NCBI GenBank assembly: GCA_052139695.1
Contig: JBKQWF010000006.1
Coordinates: 1-48,975 of the forward strand
Length of the DNA stretch: 48,975 bases
Direction of reading: 5' to 3'
From: PLGF01 sp052139695
Lineage (GTDB): Bacteria; Verrucomicrobiota; Verrucomicrobiia; Limisphaerales; Palsa-1400
Every line of letters starts with the position of its first letter. The stretch's first letter is position 1. Under the pieces are notes generated by a model, which was given only the letters and a program-made list of their open reading frames with translations, was not told the origin of the DNA and searched no databases. Both the position numbers and the translations under genes were made by a program. Positions 18,172 to 25,673 of the stretch are shown here, one piece after another.

Positions 18172-20280
18172 GTGAAGGTTTCATTGAAACACTACAGGAG
18201 CGGGATTCTGTTGATGCAGGCGCCAATTCTGGCGCCAGCCATTATCTTCCTGGCGCTGTCCGTTTATGCAACAGCCCTTGTTGCGCAAGTTTCCAGCTAC
18301 CCACCGCCAAGCCTGGGCCAACCCATTAAGGCGCCACGCGATCTTTCAACCCTTCCGGCCACGGGACCGCTCAAAAGGAACGCCACGACGCCTGCTTTCA
18401 CCGTCAACGTCGCCGCGCGGGAGCAAGTGCGCCAGTTCTACAACGCCGTCTATAGCGCTTCCGAAGGCGCCCAAATTGATTCCAGCAACGATACGGCAAA
18501 TTGCGTGGCTGGGACAGAGTCTGCCGCTTTTCAAACGGCTATTCTTTGGCGCATTAACTGGTTTCGGGCCATGAGCGGGATTCCCGCCGGGATAACTTTC
18601 TACGACTTCGAATGCGCCGAGGATGAAGCAGCCGCGCTCATGATGTCGGCCAATAATCAGTTGCAACATAACAACATCCCTTCTTCCTGGAGTTGCTATT
18701 CTTCGGCGGGGGCCAGCGCGGCCGCGGAATCAAATCTTGCCCTCGGCATAAACGGGCCGGATGCGATCACCAGTTTTATTTGGGATTATGGCAGCGGCAA
18801 CGAGGCCGTCGGGCATCGCCGCTGGCTTCTTTATCCGCAAACTCAAACCATGGCTACTGGAGACGTCCCCGCGCAGGGCAGTTACGCTGCCGCCAACGCC
18901 ACCTGGGTGCTCGATGAGAATTATGGCGGGGCCCGTCCAGAGACGACCTATCCGTTCGTCTCCTGGCCGCCTCCCGGCTATGTGCCCTACCAGGTGGTTT
19001 TTCCCCAATGGTCCTTCGCTTTGTCGAATGCCGACCTCAGCGCTGCCGATGTCACAATGACGAGCAACGGCGTGCCTTTAGGGGTCACGCTTCAGCCGTA
19101 CTTATTGGACATCGGCGAGAATGCGCTGGTTTGGTATCCCAGTTCGCTGGACCTGGACAGCTACAGCAGTGTCTTTCCATTCGACGGCGCCGACACCGTT
19201 TATGGCATTACGATTACCAACGCGCACACCGGGAACGGCCCACAGAGCTTTAGCTATAATGTCACGATTTTTGATCCGGCAGTCGCGGGTGCCGACTCCG
19301 TTGCCACCGTGATCCGTGGAACGAACAGAGCTTCTGTCAATGAGAATAATCCCTATTCCTGCACCCCGTCCCCCAATCCGGCCACCACTGGCTATCAATG
19401 GCTGGAAGCGCGGTCCACCAATGGCAATTTGACGGACAAGGCGCAGAATGGGCTGGTCAACTTTACCGTCTCTCCATCCCCTGGCTATTCGATCATTACC
19501 AATCCGCCTGTCGGCTCAGGGAAATGCTTCCACTTGAGTCATACCAATCCCGTGCCCCAGTTGCTGCAACTGACGGAGCTTTTGCTGCCGGCCGCGAACA
19601 CCACGTTGAGCTTCCAAAGCCTGCTCGGTTACGCGACGACCAACGAAGTGGCACGCGTGCAAATATCCACCAATTCCGCCTCATGGGCCGATGTTTATAC
19701 TCAAACCGGGACAGGAGCTTCCGGGCAATCTTCATTTGCCACGCACATTTTGTCTCTCGCCAGTTGTGCCGGCCAAATAACCTTGGTTCGATTTGATTAT
19801 GATTATGCCGGCGGCGGCTATTATCCTGGCACCGCCTCCAATTTGGGCTGGTGCCTCGAAGATATCGTCATTGCCAATGCCCTGCAATTGACCGATTTCA
19901 CCACCAATGCCACTGCTTCGACGAACTTCAACTTCGTCCCAAGTGCCATTGGCAGTTGGGCTCTGGCGGTTCGGCCCGTCATTTTCAATCAGTTTGGTCT
20001 CGGATGGTCGTCCGCAATCGAGATTGCGGCGGTGACAAACCATGCGCCCGCGCTGATTCAATTGGGTCTGCCGACCCTCGCTGCCGGACAGGCGCAGCTT
20101 CCATTCAAGCTGTTGCAAGGCGCGGCTTCCTCCTTCGATCTGCTTCAAGCCAGCCAGATCATCGGGCCGTGGATGACCAACGCCGGAACGGTCTTGAATA
20201 CCATTGTGCCTGGCAGTTCATATCAGTTCACCACGCCATTTGCCGGCGCGACCGTCTTCTACCGCGTCCAAGCCCACTAA
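18172..20280 (+). CDS. Secreted CAP-domain protein
   Basis: A 702-residue exported protein. I choose GTG 18172, five bases after GAGGGG; it gives a signal peptide of KVSLKHYR followed by a hydrophobic stretch ending ATALVAQ. ATG 18214 is the alternative. Residues about 75-230 form a CAP/SCP domain: a helix AAREQVRQFYNAVYSAS, the RINWFRAM block, LQHNNIP and the conserved VGHRRWLLYPQ. Eukaryotic CAP proteins bind sterols or act as venom and defence proteins; the bacterial role is unknown. Beta-rich modules follow (about 300-640). The end (SFDLLQAS...FYRVQAH) matches the C-terminal module of other secreted proteins in the window. It is monocistronic and convergent with the Ala-rich gene. Confidence 0.85.
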   Translation: MKVSLKHYRSGILLMQAPILAPAIIFLALSVYATALVAQVSSYPPPSLGQPIKAPRDLSTLPATGPLKRNATTPAFTVNVAAREQVRQFYNAVYSASEGAQIDSSNDTANCVAGTESAAFQTAILWRINWFRAMSGIPAGITFYDFECAEDEAAALMMSANNQLQHNNIPSSWSCYSSAGASAAAESNLALGINGPDAITSFIWDYGSGNEAVGHRRWLLYPQTQTMATGDVPAQGSYAAANATWVLDENYGGARPETTYPFVSWPPPGYVPYQVVFPQWSFALSNADLSAADVTMTSNGVPLGVTLQPYLLDIGENALVWYPSSLDLDSYSSVFPFDGADTVYGITITNAHTGNGPQSFSYNVTIFDPAVAGADSVATVIRGTNRASVNENNPYSCTPSPNPATTGYQWLEARSTNGNLTDKAQNGLVNFTVSPSPGYSIITNPPVGSGKCFHLSHTNPVPQLLQLTELLLPAANTTLSFQSLLGYATTNEVARVQISTNSASWADVYTQTGTGASGQSSFATHILSLASCAGQITLVRFDYDYAGGGYYPGTASNLGWCLEDIVIANALQLTDFTTNATASTNFNFVPSAIGSWALAVRPVIFNQFGLGWSSAIEIAAVTNHAPALIQLGLPTLAAGQAQLPFKLLQGAASSFDLLQASQIIGPWMTNAGTVLNTIVPGSSYQFTTPFAGATVFYRVQAH

Positions 20281-20323
20281 AAAGGGCGCTTTTCGCACCA
20301 CGCTTTGTGAACCGCCGACAATG

Positions 20324-20358
20324 TACAAAGAAAAGAGGCGAAGCATTGCTTCGCCTCT
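20324..20358 (-). terminator. Intrinsic terminator of the Ala-rich secreted gene
   Basis: An 11-bp perfect stem (20334-20344 with 20348-20358) closes a 3-nt loop. Read on the minus strand it is followed by TTTTCTTTG. It lies about 25 bp after the stop of the minus-strand gene and between two convergent genes. Confidence 0.8.
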
Positions 20359-20384
20359 GAAATCCGAAATCCGCTCAACTTCGA

Positions 20385-21179
20385 CTACGGGGAAGCGTAA
20401 TCGCGACCGTGACTCTGCTCTATGGTAGTCGAGCTCGGTGTATAAGTCGAAGGAGTGAGGGTCGATCCGGTAAACGGCGGCCCCAAAACCGGGCCGGAAA
20501 CCACCGGGCCAGAAACGGCAGCGGTCGTGGTCGGCACGCCGGCAACGGGCAACTCTACAACTCGCACCGCCAAACCAGAACTCGCGGCTTGATTATAGCT
20601 CTGCGCCAGAATGGCCTGCACCGGCACACTGGCATCGGCGGGAAGCTGGGCGGTCAGGCTCTGGATCGGTGCTTGCAGGGCCGGAATGCTATCGGCCACG
20701 GCGGCGAGGATTTCGCGGCTGGAAGAGGGAGATCCTTGCGCGGCGGCATTGGCAACCACACCGTAGTCTTTCGGCGACTGCTTCAACAACGCTTTGACAA
20801 TCCGGGCCGATTGGGAAGGCGCGGCTGCCGCGGCAGCTTTGGCGATTAAGCCAATGCGCTTCGGCTGCAAACTGGCAGCCGTCTGGGCGACAGACGCCGC
20901 GCTGGAAGGGCACTTCGCCACCACCGCGGAAACGATGGAAACGACAGCGGATGAATCCAATCCGACAGCCTTGCGCACAACCGCAACCGCGACGCTGTCT
21001 TTGTCAGCGGGAGCGGCGGTTGCCACCAAGCTGGCGGCATTGGCGGAAAGCTCCGCAGCACTGGAGCCAGTCAGGTTTTTTGCCACATCGGTCGAATTCG
21101 AGGCCAAAAGCACAGGAGAGCCCGCGAGTCCTGCCAGCAAAGCCAATCGGCCAATCGCACTAACAATCTTCATTTTCAT
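20385..21179 (-). CDS. Exported Ala/Ser-rich protein of unknown function
   Basis: A 264-residue protein starting MKMKIVSAIGRLALLAGLAG, a clear signal peptide. The open frame extends 40 codons upstream, but the signal peptide fixes the start at 21179. The mature part is low in complexity, with Ala, Ser and Val dominant and about four degenerate helical repeats of some 30-36 residues (pattern V-A-x-A-A...P-x-x-A-x-x-I-V). These look like amphipathic helix pairs. The C-terminal 60 residues are Pro/Thr/Ser-rich with VSGPVVSGPVLGPP. No enzyme motif is seen. A periplasmic or surface structural role is a guess. An intrinsic terminator follows. Confidence 0.75.
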   Translation of the reverse strand: MKMKIVSAIGRLALLAGLAGSPVLLASNSTDVAKNLTGSSAAELSANAASLVATAAPADKDSVAVAVVRKAVGLDSSAVVSIVSAVVAKCPSSAASVAQTAASLQPKRIGLIAKAAAAAAPSQSARIVKALLKQSPKDYGVVANAAAQGSPSSSREILAAVADSIPALQAPIQSLTAQLPADASVPVQAILAQSYNQAASSGLAVRVVELPVAGVPTTTAAVSGPVVSGPVLGPPFTGSTLTPSTYTPSSTTIEQSHGRDYASP

Positions 21180-21428
21180 AGTTTGTTCTTTCAAAGTTCC
21201 AAGGCACAGTCTTTCCGTCAAAAAAAGAATACTGAGCCGTGTTTTTAAGTCAAGCGAAACAAAAAAAATTTTCGTCCGACTAAATCCGACCTCTGGCAAA
21301 AGTGGCTCGAATAATGCTGCGAATGCCGCGCTGAGGCCGGATTTCGCAATTTTTCCGGGTTGCGCTTGTCAAGCGCGTTGACACCGGGAACCTCCTTGGG
21401 TAACCTGCATCGCGAAAGTGTATCGGTC

Positions 21429-22046
21429 ATGAGTAGTTTCCTCAATCAGCATGTGCTCGTGCTCAACCGCCTTTGGCAAGCGGTCAATGTTTGCACGGCG
21501 CGCCGAGCCCTGGCACTGCTTTTTGAAGGCCATGCCCAAGTCGTTTTAAGCGATGGGGATGGCGTTTTTCAGACTTTTAGTTTCAGCCAGTGGCGCAGCT
21601 TTTCCGCGCAAGAGCCGCACCCCGAAACCATCGCCACCGTCTCGTTCAAAATCCGCGTTCCCCGGGTCATCCTTTTGGTGATGTTCGACCGCATGCCCAA
21701 AAAGGAAGTTAAATTCACCCGGCACAACATTTTTGAGCGCGACCGCAACACCTGCCAATATTGCGGAGAAGTCTTCGAGCGGAAGGATTTGAATCTTGAT
21801 CACGTCATTCCGCGGGATCATGGCGGGCCAACAACCTGGGAAAACATTGTTTGTTCCTGCATTTCCTGCAATACGCTCAAGGCCAACCGCACCCCGCAGG
21901 AGGCCGGGATGCATCTGGTGCGCAAGCCGAAGCGTCCGAAATGGCGGCCTTTTGTCCAAGTGAGCATGGGCATTCAGCATGACAGTTGGAAACATTTCCT
22001 AGACTTGGCCTATTGGAACGTCGAACTTGGCGAGGATGCCGGGTAA
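21429..22046 (+). CDS. HNH endonuclease family protein
   Basis: A 205-residue protein with an N-terminal domain (about 1-90, starting LNQHVLVLNRLWQAVNV) and a C-terminal HNH nuclease domain. Zinc-binding pairs are C109/C112 (CQYC) and C144/C147 (CISCN); the catalytic core is D124-H125 (LDHVIPRDHGG) with N139. This architecture is chromosomally conserved in many bacteria and is not linked to a restriction system here. Start ATG 21429 is chosen because the family begins at this point; the longer frame adds 23 unrelated residues. It lies 18 bp before RNase PH, so the two may be co-transcribed. The cellular substrate is unknown. Confidence 0.88.
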   Translation: MSSFLNQHVLVLNRLWQAVNVCTARRALALLFEGHAQVVLSDGDGVFQTFSFSQWRSFSAQEPHPETIATVSFKIRVPRVILLVMFDRMPKKEVKFTRHNIFERDRNTCQYCGEVFERKDLNLDHVIPRDHGGPTTWENIVCSCISCNTLKANRTPQEAGMHLVRKPKRPKWRPFVQVSMGIQHDSWKHFLDLAYWNVELGEDAG

Positions 22047-22064
22047 CGCCCGGCTCTCGCGGAA

Positions 22065-22853
22065 ATGACTTCAACCCCAACATCGTCAACGTCCCGCCCG
22101 GATGGGCGGCTGCCCGATCAACTGCGTCCCATTCGCTTTCACAACGGCATCGCTCCCTACGCTGCCGGCTCCACCTTGATCGAATGGGGCAATACGCGTG
22201 TCCTTTGCGGGGTGACCGTTGAGGAGGCGATTCCGCGCTGGATGAAGGAGCAAGGCGTGCCGGGCGGCTGGATGACCGCCGAGTATTCCATGCTCCCTTA
22301 TTCCACCCTGACGCGCAAGCCGCGGGACATTTCCAAAGGGAAGATCGACGGTCGCTCCCAGGAAATCCAGCGTTTGATTGGCCGCGCCATGCGCGCGGCG
22401 GTGGACCTGCAAAAAATCGGCCCGCGGACCCTCTGGCTTGATTGCGACGTTTTGCAAGCCGACGGCGGAACACGGACCGCCGCCATTACCGGGACTTTCG
22501 TCGCGCTCTCACTGGCCGTCAATTCCTTGCGCGCCGCCGGTAAGATTTCTCCGGAAGTCCTCCTTCAGCCGGTGGCGGCTGTGAGCGTGGGCGTCGTGCA
22601 GTCGCAACCGGTGCTGGATCTTTGCTACGTCGAGGACGTGGCGGCGGCGGTGGACATGAACCTGGTGATGAATGCCAAGGGCGAATTCATTGAGGTGCAA
22701 GGCACAGGCGAAGAATCCGCTTTCAGCGAGGAGGAATTGGCGGCCATGCTGGCCTTGGGCAAATGCGGCATCAGGCAGTTGCTGGAACTGCAGCAAGCCG
22801 TTCTCAATTCCACGACAGGTCATCCGGCGAATCCGCCAGGAGCCGGTTCTTAA
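22065..22853 (+). CDS. rph: Ribonuclease PH
   Basis: A 262-residue phosphorolytic 3'-exoribonuclease that trims tRNA 3' ends. Signatures are GRLPDQLRPIRF, the RSQEIQRLIGRAMRA block, LWLDCDVLQADGGTRTAAI (phosphate and catalytic Asp region) and the C-terminal LDLCYVEDVAAAVDMNLVM followed by EVQGTGEESAFS. All family blocks are intact; the protein is slightly longer than usual because of a short C-terminal tail (residues about 245-262). That tail is encoded in the 50 bp that overlap the end of the convergent yqgE-like gene. Confidence 0.95.
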   Translation: MTSTPTSSTSRPDGRLPDQLRPIRFHNGIAPYAAGSTLIEWGNTRVLCGVTVEEAIPRWMKEQGVPGGWMTAEYSMLPYSTLTRKPRDISKGKIDGRSQEIQRLIGRAMRAAVDLQKIGPRTLWLDCDVLQADGGTRTAAITGTFVALSLAVNSLRAAGKISPEVLLQPVAAVSVGVVQSQPVLDLCYVEDVAAAVDMNLVMNAKGEFIEVQGTGEESAFSEEELAAMLALGKCGIRQLLELQQAVLNSTTGHPANPPGAGS

Positions 22854-23364
22854 GCCCTTTTTCCCGCAAAATCGTGCGCCAAAGCTGCTCCGGCTCCGCG
22901 GCGAATATCAATTCGAGGGAAGCCGGGTGAACGAGCCAATCCTGCCGGGCCATTTCATTATCGAGTTGGCCGGCGGACCATCCGGCGTAACCCGCGAACA
23001 GTTTGAGCTTCCGCGAATCGGAGCAGGCCTCGCTTAAATCCATCAAAACGTCCAGCGAGTGGCCGACGTTTAAATTCAGCATGACGTTGGCCTCGAGCAG
23101 ACCCGCGTCGCTGTGCAGAAAGCTCAAGGTCTGCGGCTGGACTGGTCCGCCTAAAAACAAGGGCTGATCCTTGACCGTTGGCGGCAAATTAGCCACCAGC
23201 GCTTCTCCCACTGTTTTCGAGGTGGCGCGGTTGAGCATCAGTCCAAAAGCGCCTTCCGTGTCATGCTGGCAAACCAGCACGACACTCCGGTGAAAGAAAG
23301 AACCGTGCAATTTTCCGCCGTCCAGAATCAACTGGCCTTGCAACGATTTATGCGTTGGCGACAT
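22804..23364 (-). CDS. YqgE/AlgH family protein
   Basis: A 186-residue UPF0301 protein. The blocks GQLILDGGKLHGSFFHRSVV, HDTEGAFGLMLNR, LFLGGPVQPQ and LFAGYAGWSAGQL are diagnostic of YqgE/AlgH, and length is standard. Function is poorly known; in Pseudomonas AlgH affects alginate production. Start is ATG 23364; a longer open frame reaching 23988 lies inside the transketolase gene and is spurious. Its start is 8 bp from the transketolase stop, so the two genes are probably co-transcribed. The 3' end overlaps rph by 50 bp in opposite orientation. Confidence 0.92.
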   Translation of the reverse strand: MSPTHKSLQGQLILDGGKLHGSFFHRSVVLVCQHDTEGAFGLMLNRATSKTVGEALVANLPPTVKDQPLFLGGPVQPQTLSFLHSDAGLLEANVMLNLNVGHSLDVLMDLSEACSDSRKLKLFAGYAGWSAGQLDNEMARQDWLVHPASLELIFAAEPEQLWRTILREKGLKNRLLADSPDDLSWN

Positions 23365-23372
23365 GGTTCTGT

Positions 23373-25505
23373 TCACGGCCCCGGCACCGGCTTGACGGGT
23401 CTTCCGCGAGCGCTTTTCGCGGCCTTGGCCGGTTTCTCTTTGAGCAGGCTGCGCGCCGCTTCCATAAGCTTTGCCGCCGTCAGGCCATGCTTTTCGTAGA
23501 GGTCGTCGGCGACGTAGGCGGATTGGCCGAATTCTCCTTTTATTCCCAGGGACGTCATTTGATGCGGCACTCCTGCTTGCGAGAGAGCGTGAGAAATCTG
23601 CGCTCCCATCCCGCCGGTCACCTGGTGGTCCTCGATGGTAATAATGCGCCCGCCGCATTTCTTTACGACCGGCCCAAGCGTGGCAAGGTCCACACGGTTG
23701 ATGAAGGGATTGGCTACGACAGTCGCGCTGATTTGTTCTTCGCGCAATTTGCGGCCCGCCTCGATCGACCGCCCCACCAGCGGCCCGCATGCCACGATGA
23801 CCACATCGCCGCCTTCTTCCAGCACCTCGGCCTTCCCCCATTCGTATTTCGCTTCGTCCACCCAGCGGACGGGATAATTCTCCCGCCCCACAAAAAAGAG
23901 AACCGATTCGCCGTCGCGCCCATTCTGGCGCGCTTCTCCCAGGCGTTTGATCGCTTCGTACATGAAGGCCTCCGCCTCTTCCGCGCACGAGCAGGAAATC
24001 ACCACGGTATGGGGAATGGGCGAGGTCGCGGCAAAATAAGTCGTCGCCTGGTGCGACGCCCCGTCGGCCGCGTCTTGAAAGCCGACGTGCGAAAAGACCG
24101 CGATGACCGGCGCTTGGGAAAGGGCCGCCATAGTCAGCGGCAAGTTCCCTTTCGTCACTCCAAATTGGCCAAAAGTGTCAACAATCGGAATATAACCCAG
24201 CTTGGCCAGGCCCGCCGCGGTGCTTACCATGTTGGCTTCCGCCACGCCCACTTCCACAAAGCGGTCGGGAAGACCTTTTTGGAAGTGGCTCATTCCCGTG
24301 GACCCCTCGACATCGGCGGAAATGGAATAGACCGGCCATCCCTCCTGTGCCGCCCGCACGGCGCCCTTGGCCAGGCCGCTCTGCACCTTGTCCTTCTTGA
24401 CAGTCTCTCCGGCGCCCGCCCCGACGGCGGCCGCTTTTTTGGCCGCGTCATTCCGGGCCCAATCGTCGCGCAACCGCTGGGCCCATTCTCCCAGCTTGCC
24501 CGCGCCCGCTTCCACGCCCCAATAAATCTCATTGACAAAATCGACGATTTTTTCCGCGTTCGCCAATGGAAAACCGTGCCCGCCGGAGGAGCTTTCCACC
24601 GTGGAGCGCACGCCATAGCCTTTGACCGTCTTGCACCAGACACAAACCGGCGCTTTCGGGTTGGCCCGGATCTGTTCCAAGCCGCTCTCCACCGCCAGGT
24701 AAACCGCCTGGAGATCATTGCCTTGCGGAACTTCAATCACTTTCCAACCCAGCGCGCCCAGGGCCGCAAAAGTCGGCGTCATGCTGAACGCGTCGGCCGA
24801 AATGCGCCCGGAAAGCTTGGTGTCGTTATCGGAAATGACCATGAGAAACGGGTTAAGCCGTCCCTTTGCCGCCAGTCCCGGAATGGCGGCGAAAGCCTCC
24901 TTGGCCTCGCCTTCCATGGACGCGCCGTCTGAGACGGTGCAGATCGTGACGCGGTCGTTTTTGGAAAGATGATCGGCCAGCGCCAATCCTTGCGATTGGG
25001 CCAGGGCCGAACTGAGCGGGCCATTGCTCAAGAGCACCCCCTCCGGATTAAGATGCGATTCGCCGTGGCCGGTCAATTTGCTGTTCATGCCGCGAAATCC
25101 CTTCAGCGCCTCGATCGTTAGCCCGTCAAATCCATAATTGCAGCGCAACGCGTAGATACCGTTTTCGGTATGACCGGCGTCGTTGACAAAATTATACGCC
25201 TCGTGCCACGGACGATCCTTCGTCGCGAACATGACTCCGTGAATGGCGGCCATGATTTCGGCAAAAGCCGACGGACCGCCCCAATGGCAGGCCGCCCCGC
25301 CGTTAACGGCTTCCATGTCCATCAACGCCACCAGGGCGCGCGTCGCGCGTGGATCGCCCAAAACTACCGGCTCGCCGCGGCTGTTTTTGACCGTGACGGC
25401 AAATTGCGGCGGAGCGGGAGGCGTCGGCGCCAGTTTGGATTTCAATGGGAGAGGCGCCAGCGGGGGCGCCGCGACTTGTTTGACGGCAGATTTATCCTCA
25501 GACAT
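23373..25505 (-). CDS. tkt: Transketolase
   Basis: A 710-residue thiamine-diphosphate enzyme of the pentose phosphate pathway that moves two-carbon units between sugar phosphates. Visible blocks are the N-terminal AACHWGGPSAFAEIMAAIHG, the ThDP/Mg motif TVSDGASMEGEAKEAF, the central pyrimidine-binding domain (AEANMVSTAAGLAKLGYIP) and the C-terminal domain with ITIEDHQVTGGMG. It differs from E. coli TktA in sequence pattern and resembles the single-chain transketolases of Verrucomicrobia and Planctomycetes. The first 40 residues are Pro/Ala/Lys-rich; the tail is Lys/Ala/Pro-rich (KAAKSARGRPVKPVPGP). I start at ATG 25505, because upstream sequence in frame runs into tRNA-Arg. Confidence 0.92.
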   Translation of the reverse strand: MSEDKSAVKQVAAPPLAPLPLKSKLAPTPPAPPQFAVTVKNSRGEPVVLGDPRATRALVALMDMEAVNGGAACHWGGPSAFAEIMAAIHGVMFATKDRPWHEAYNFVNDAGHTENGIYALRCNYGFDGLTIEALKGFRGMNSKLTGHGESHLNPEGVLLSNGPLSSALAQSQGLALADHLSKNDRVTICTVSDGASMEGEAKEAFAAIPGLAAKGRLNPFLMVISDNDTKLSGRISADAFSMTPTFAALGALGWKVIEVPQGNDLQAVYLAVESGLEQIRANPKAPVCVWCKTVKGYGVRSTVESSSGGHGFPLANAEKIVDFVNEIYWGVEAGAGKLGEWAQRLRDDWARNDAAKKAAAVGAGAGETVKKDKVQSGLAKGAVRAAQEGWPVYSISADVEGSTGMSHFQKGLPDRFVEVGVAEANMVSTAAGLAKLGYIPIVDTFGQFGVTKGNLPLTMAALSQAPVIAVFSHVGFQDAADGASHQATTYFAATSPIPHTVVISCSCAEEAEAFMYEAIKRLGEARQNGRDGESVLFFVGRENYPVRWVDEAKYEWGKAEVLEEGGDVVIVACGPLVGRSIEAGRKLREEQISATVVANPFINRVDLATLGPVVKKCGGRIITIEDHQVTGGMGAQISHALSQAGVPHQMTSLGIKGEFGQSAYVADDLYEKHGLTAAKLMEAARSLLKEKPAKAAKSARGRPVKPVPGP

Positions 25506-25531
25506 AAAATTGCACCGGCCCTTCTGTAAAA

Positions 25532-25608
25532 TGGTGCGCGCGGCGGGAGTTGAACCCACAACCTTCGGCTTCGGAGGCCGTCACTCTATCCAGTTGAGCT
25601 ACGCGCGC
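25532..25608 (-). tRNA. tRNA-Arg (anticodon CCG)
   Basis: A full cloverleaf reads on the minus strand: acceptor GCGCGCG paired with CGCGCGC, D-arm GCTC/GAGT, anticodon stem CGGC/GCCG with loop CTCCGAA (anticodon CCG, reading CGG) and T-arm GTGGG/CCCGC with TTCAACT. The CCA end is encoded (25532-25534). It lies directly before transketolase on the same strand. Confidence 0.95.
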
Positions 25609-25673
25609 TACTGTTTTGAACATATCGTCACCCAATCCCGGCTGCAAGGCAAGCCGCGGAATTCCGTTCAGTG

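Noticed and set aside
23355..24932. A 525-codon + strand open frame opposite transketolase
   Set aside because: It is the antisense of a clearly recognised enzyme, and is rich in Arg, His and Gly as expected for a GC-rich shadow frame.
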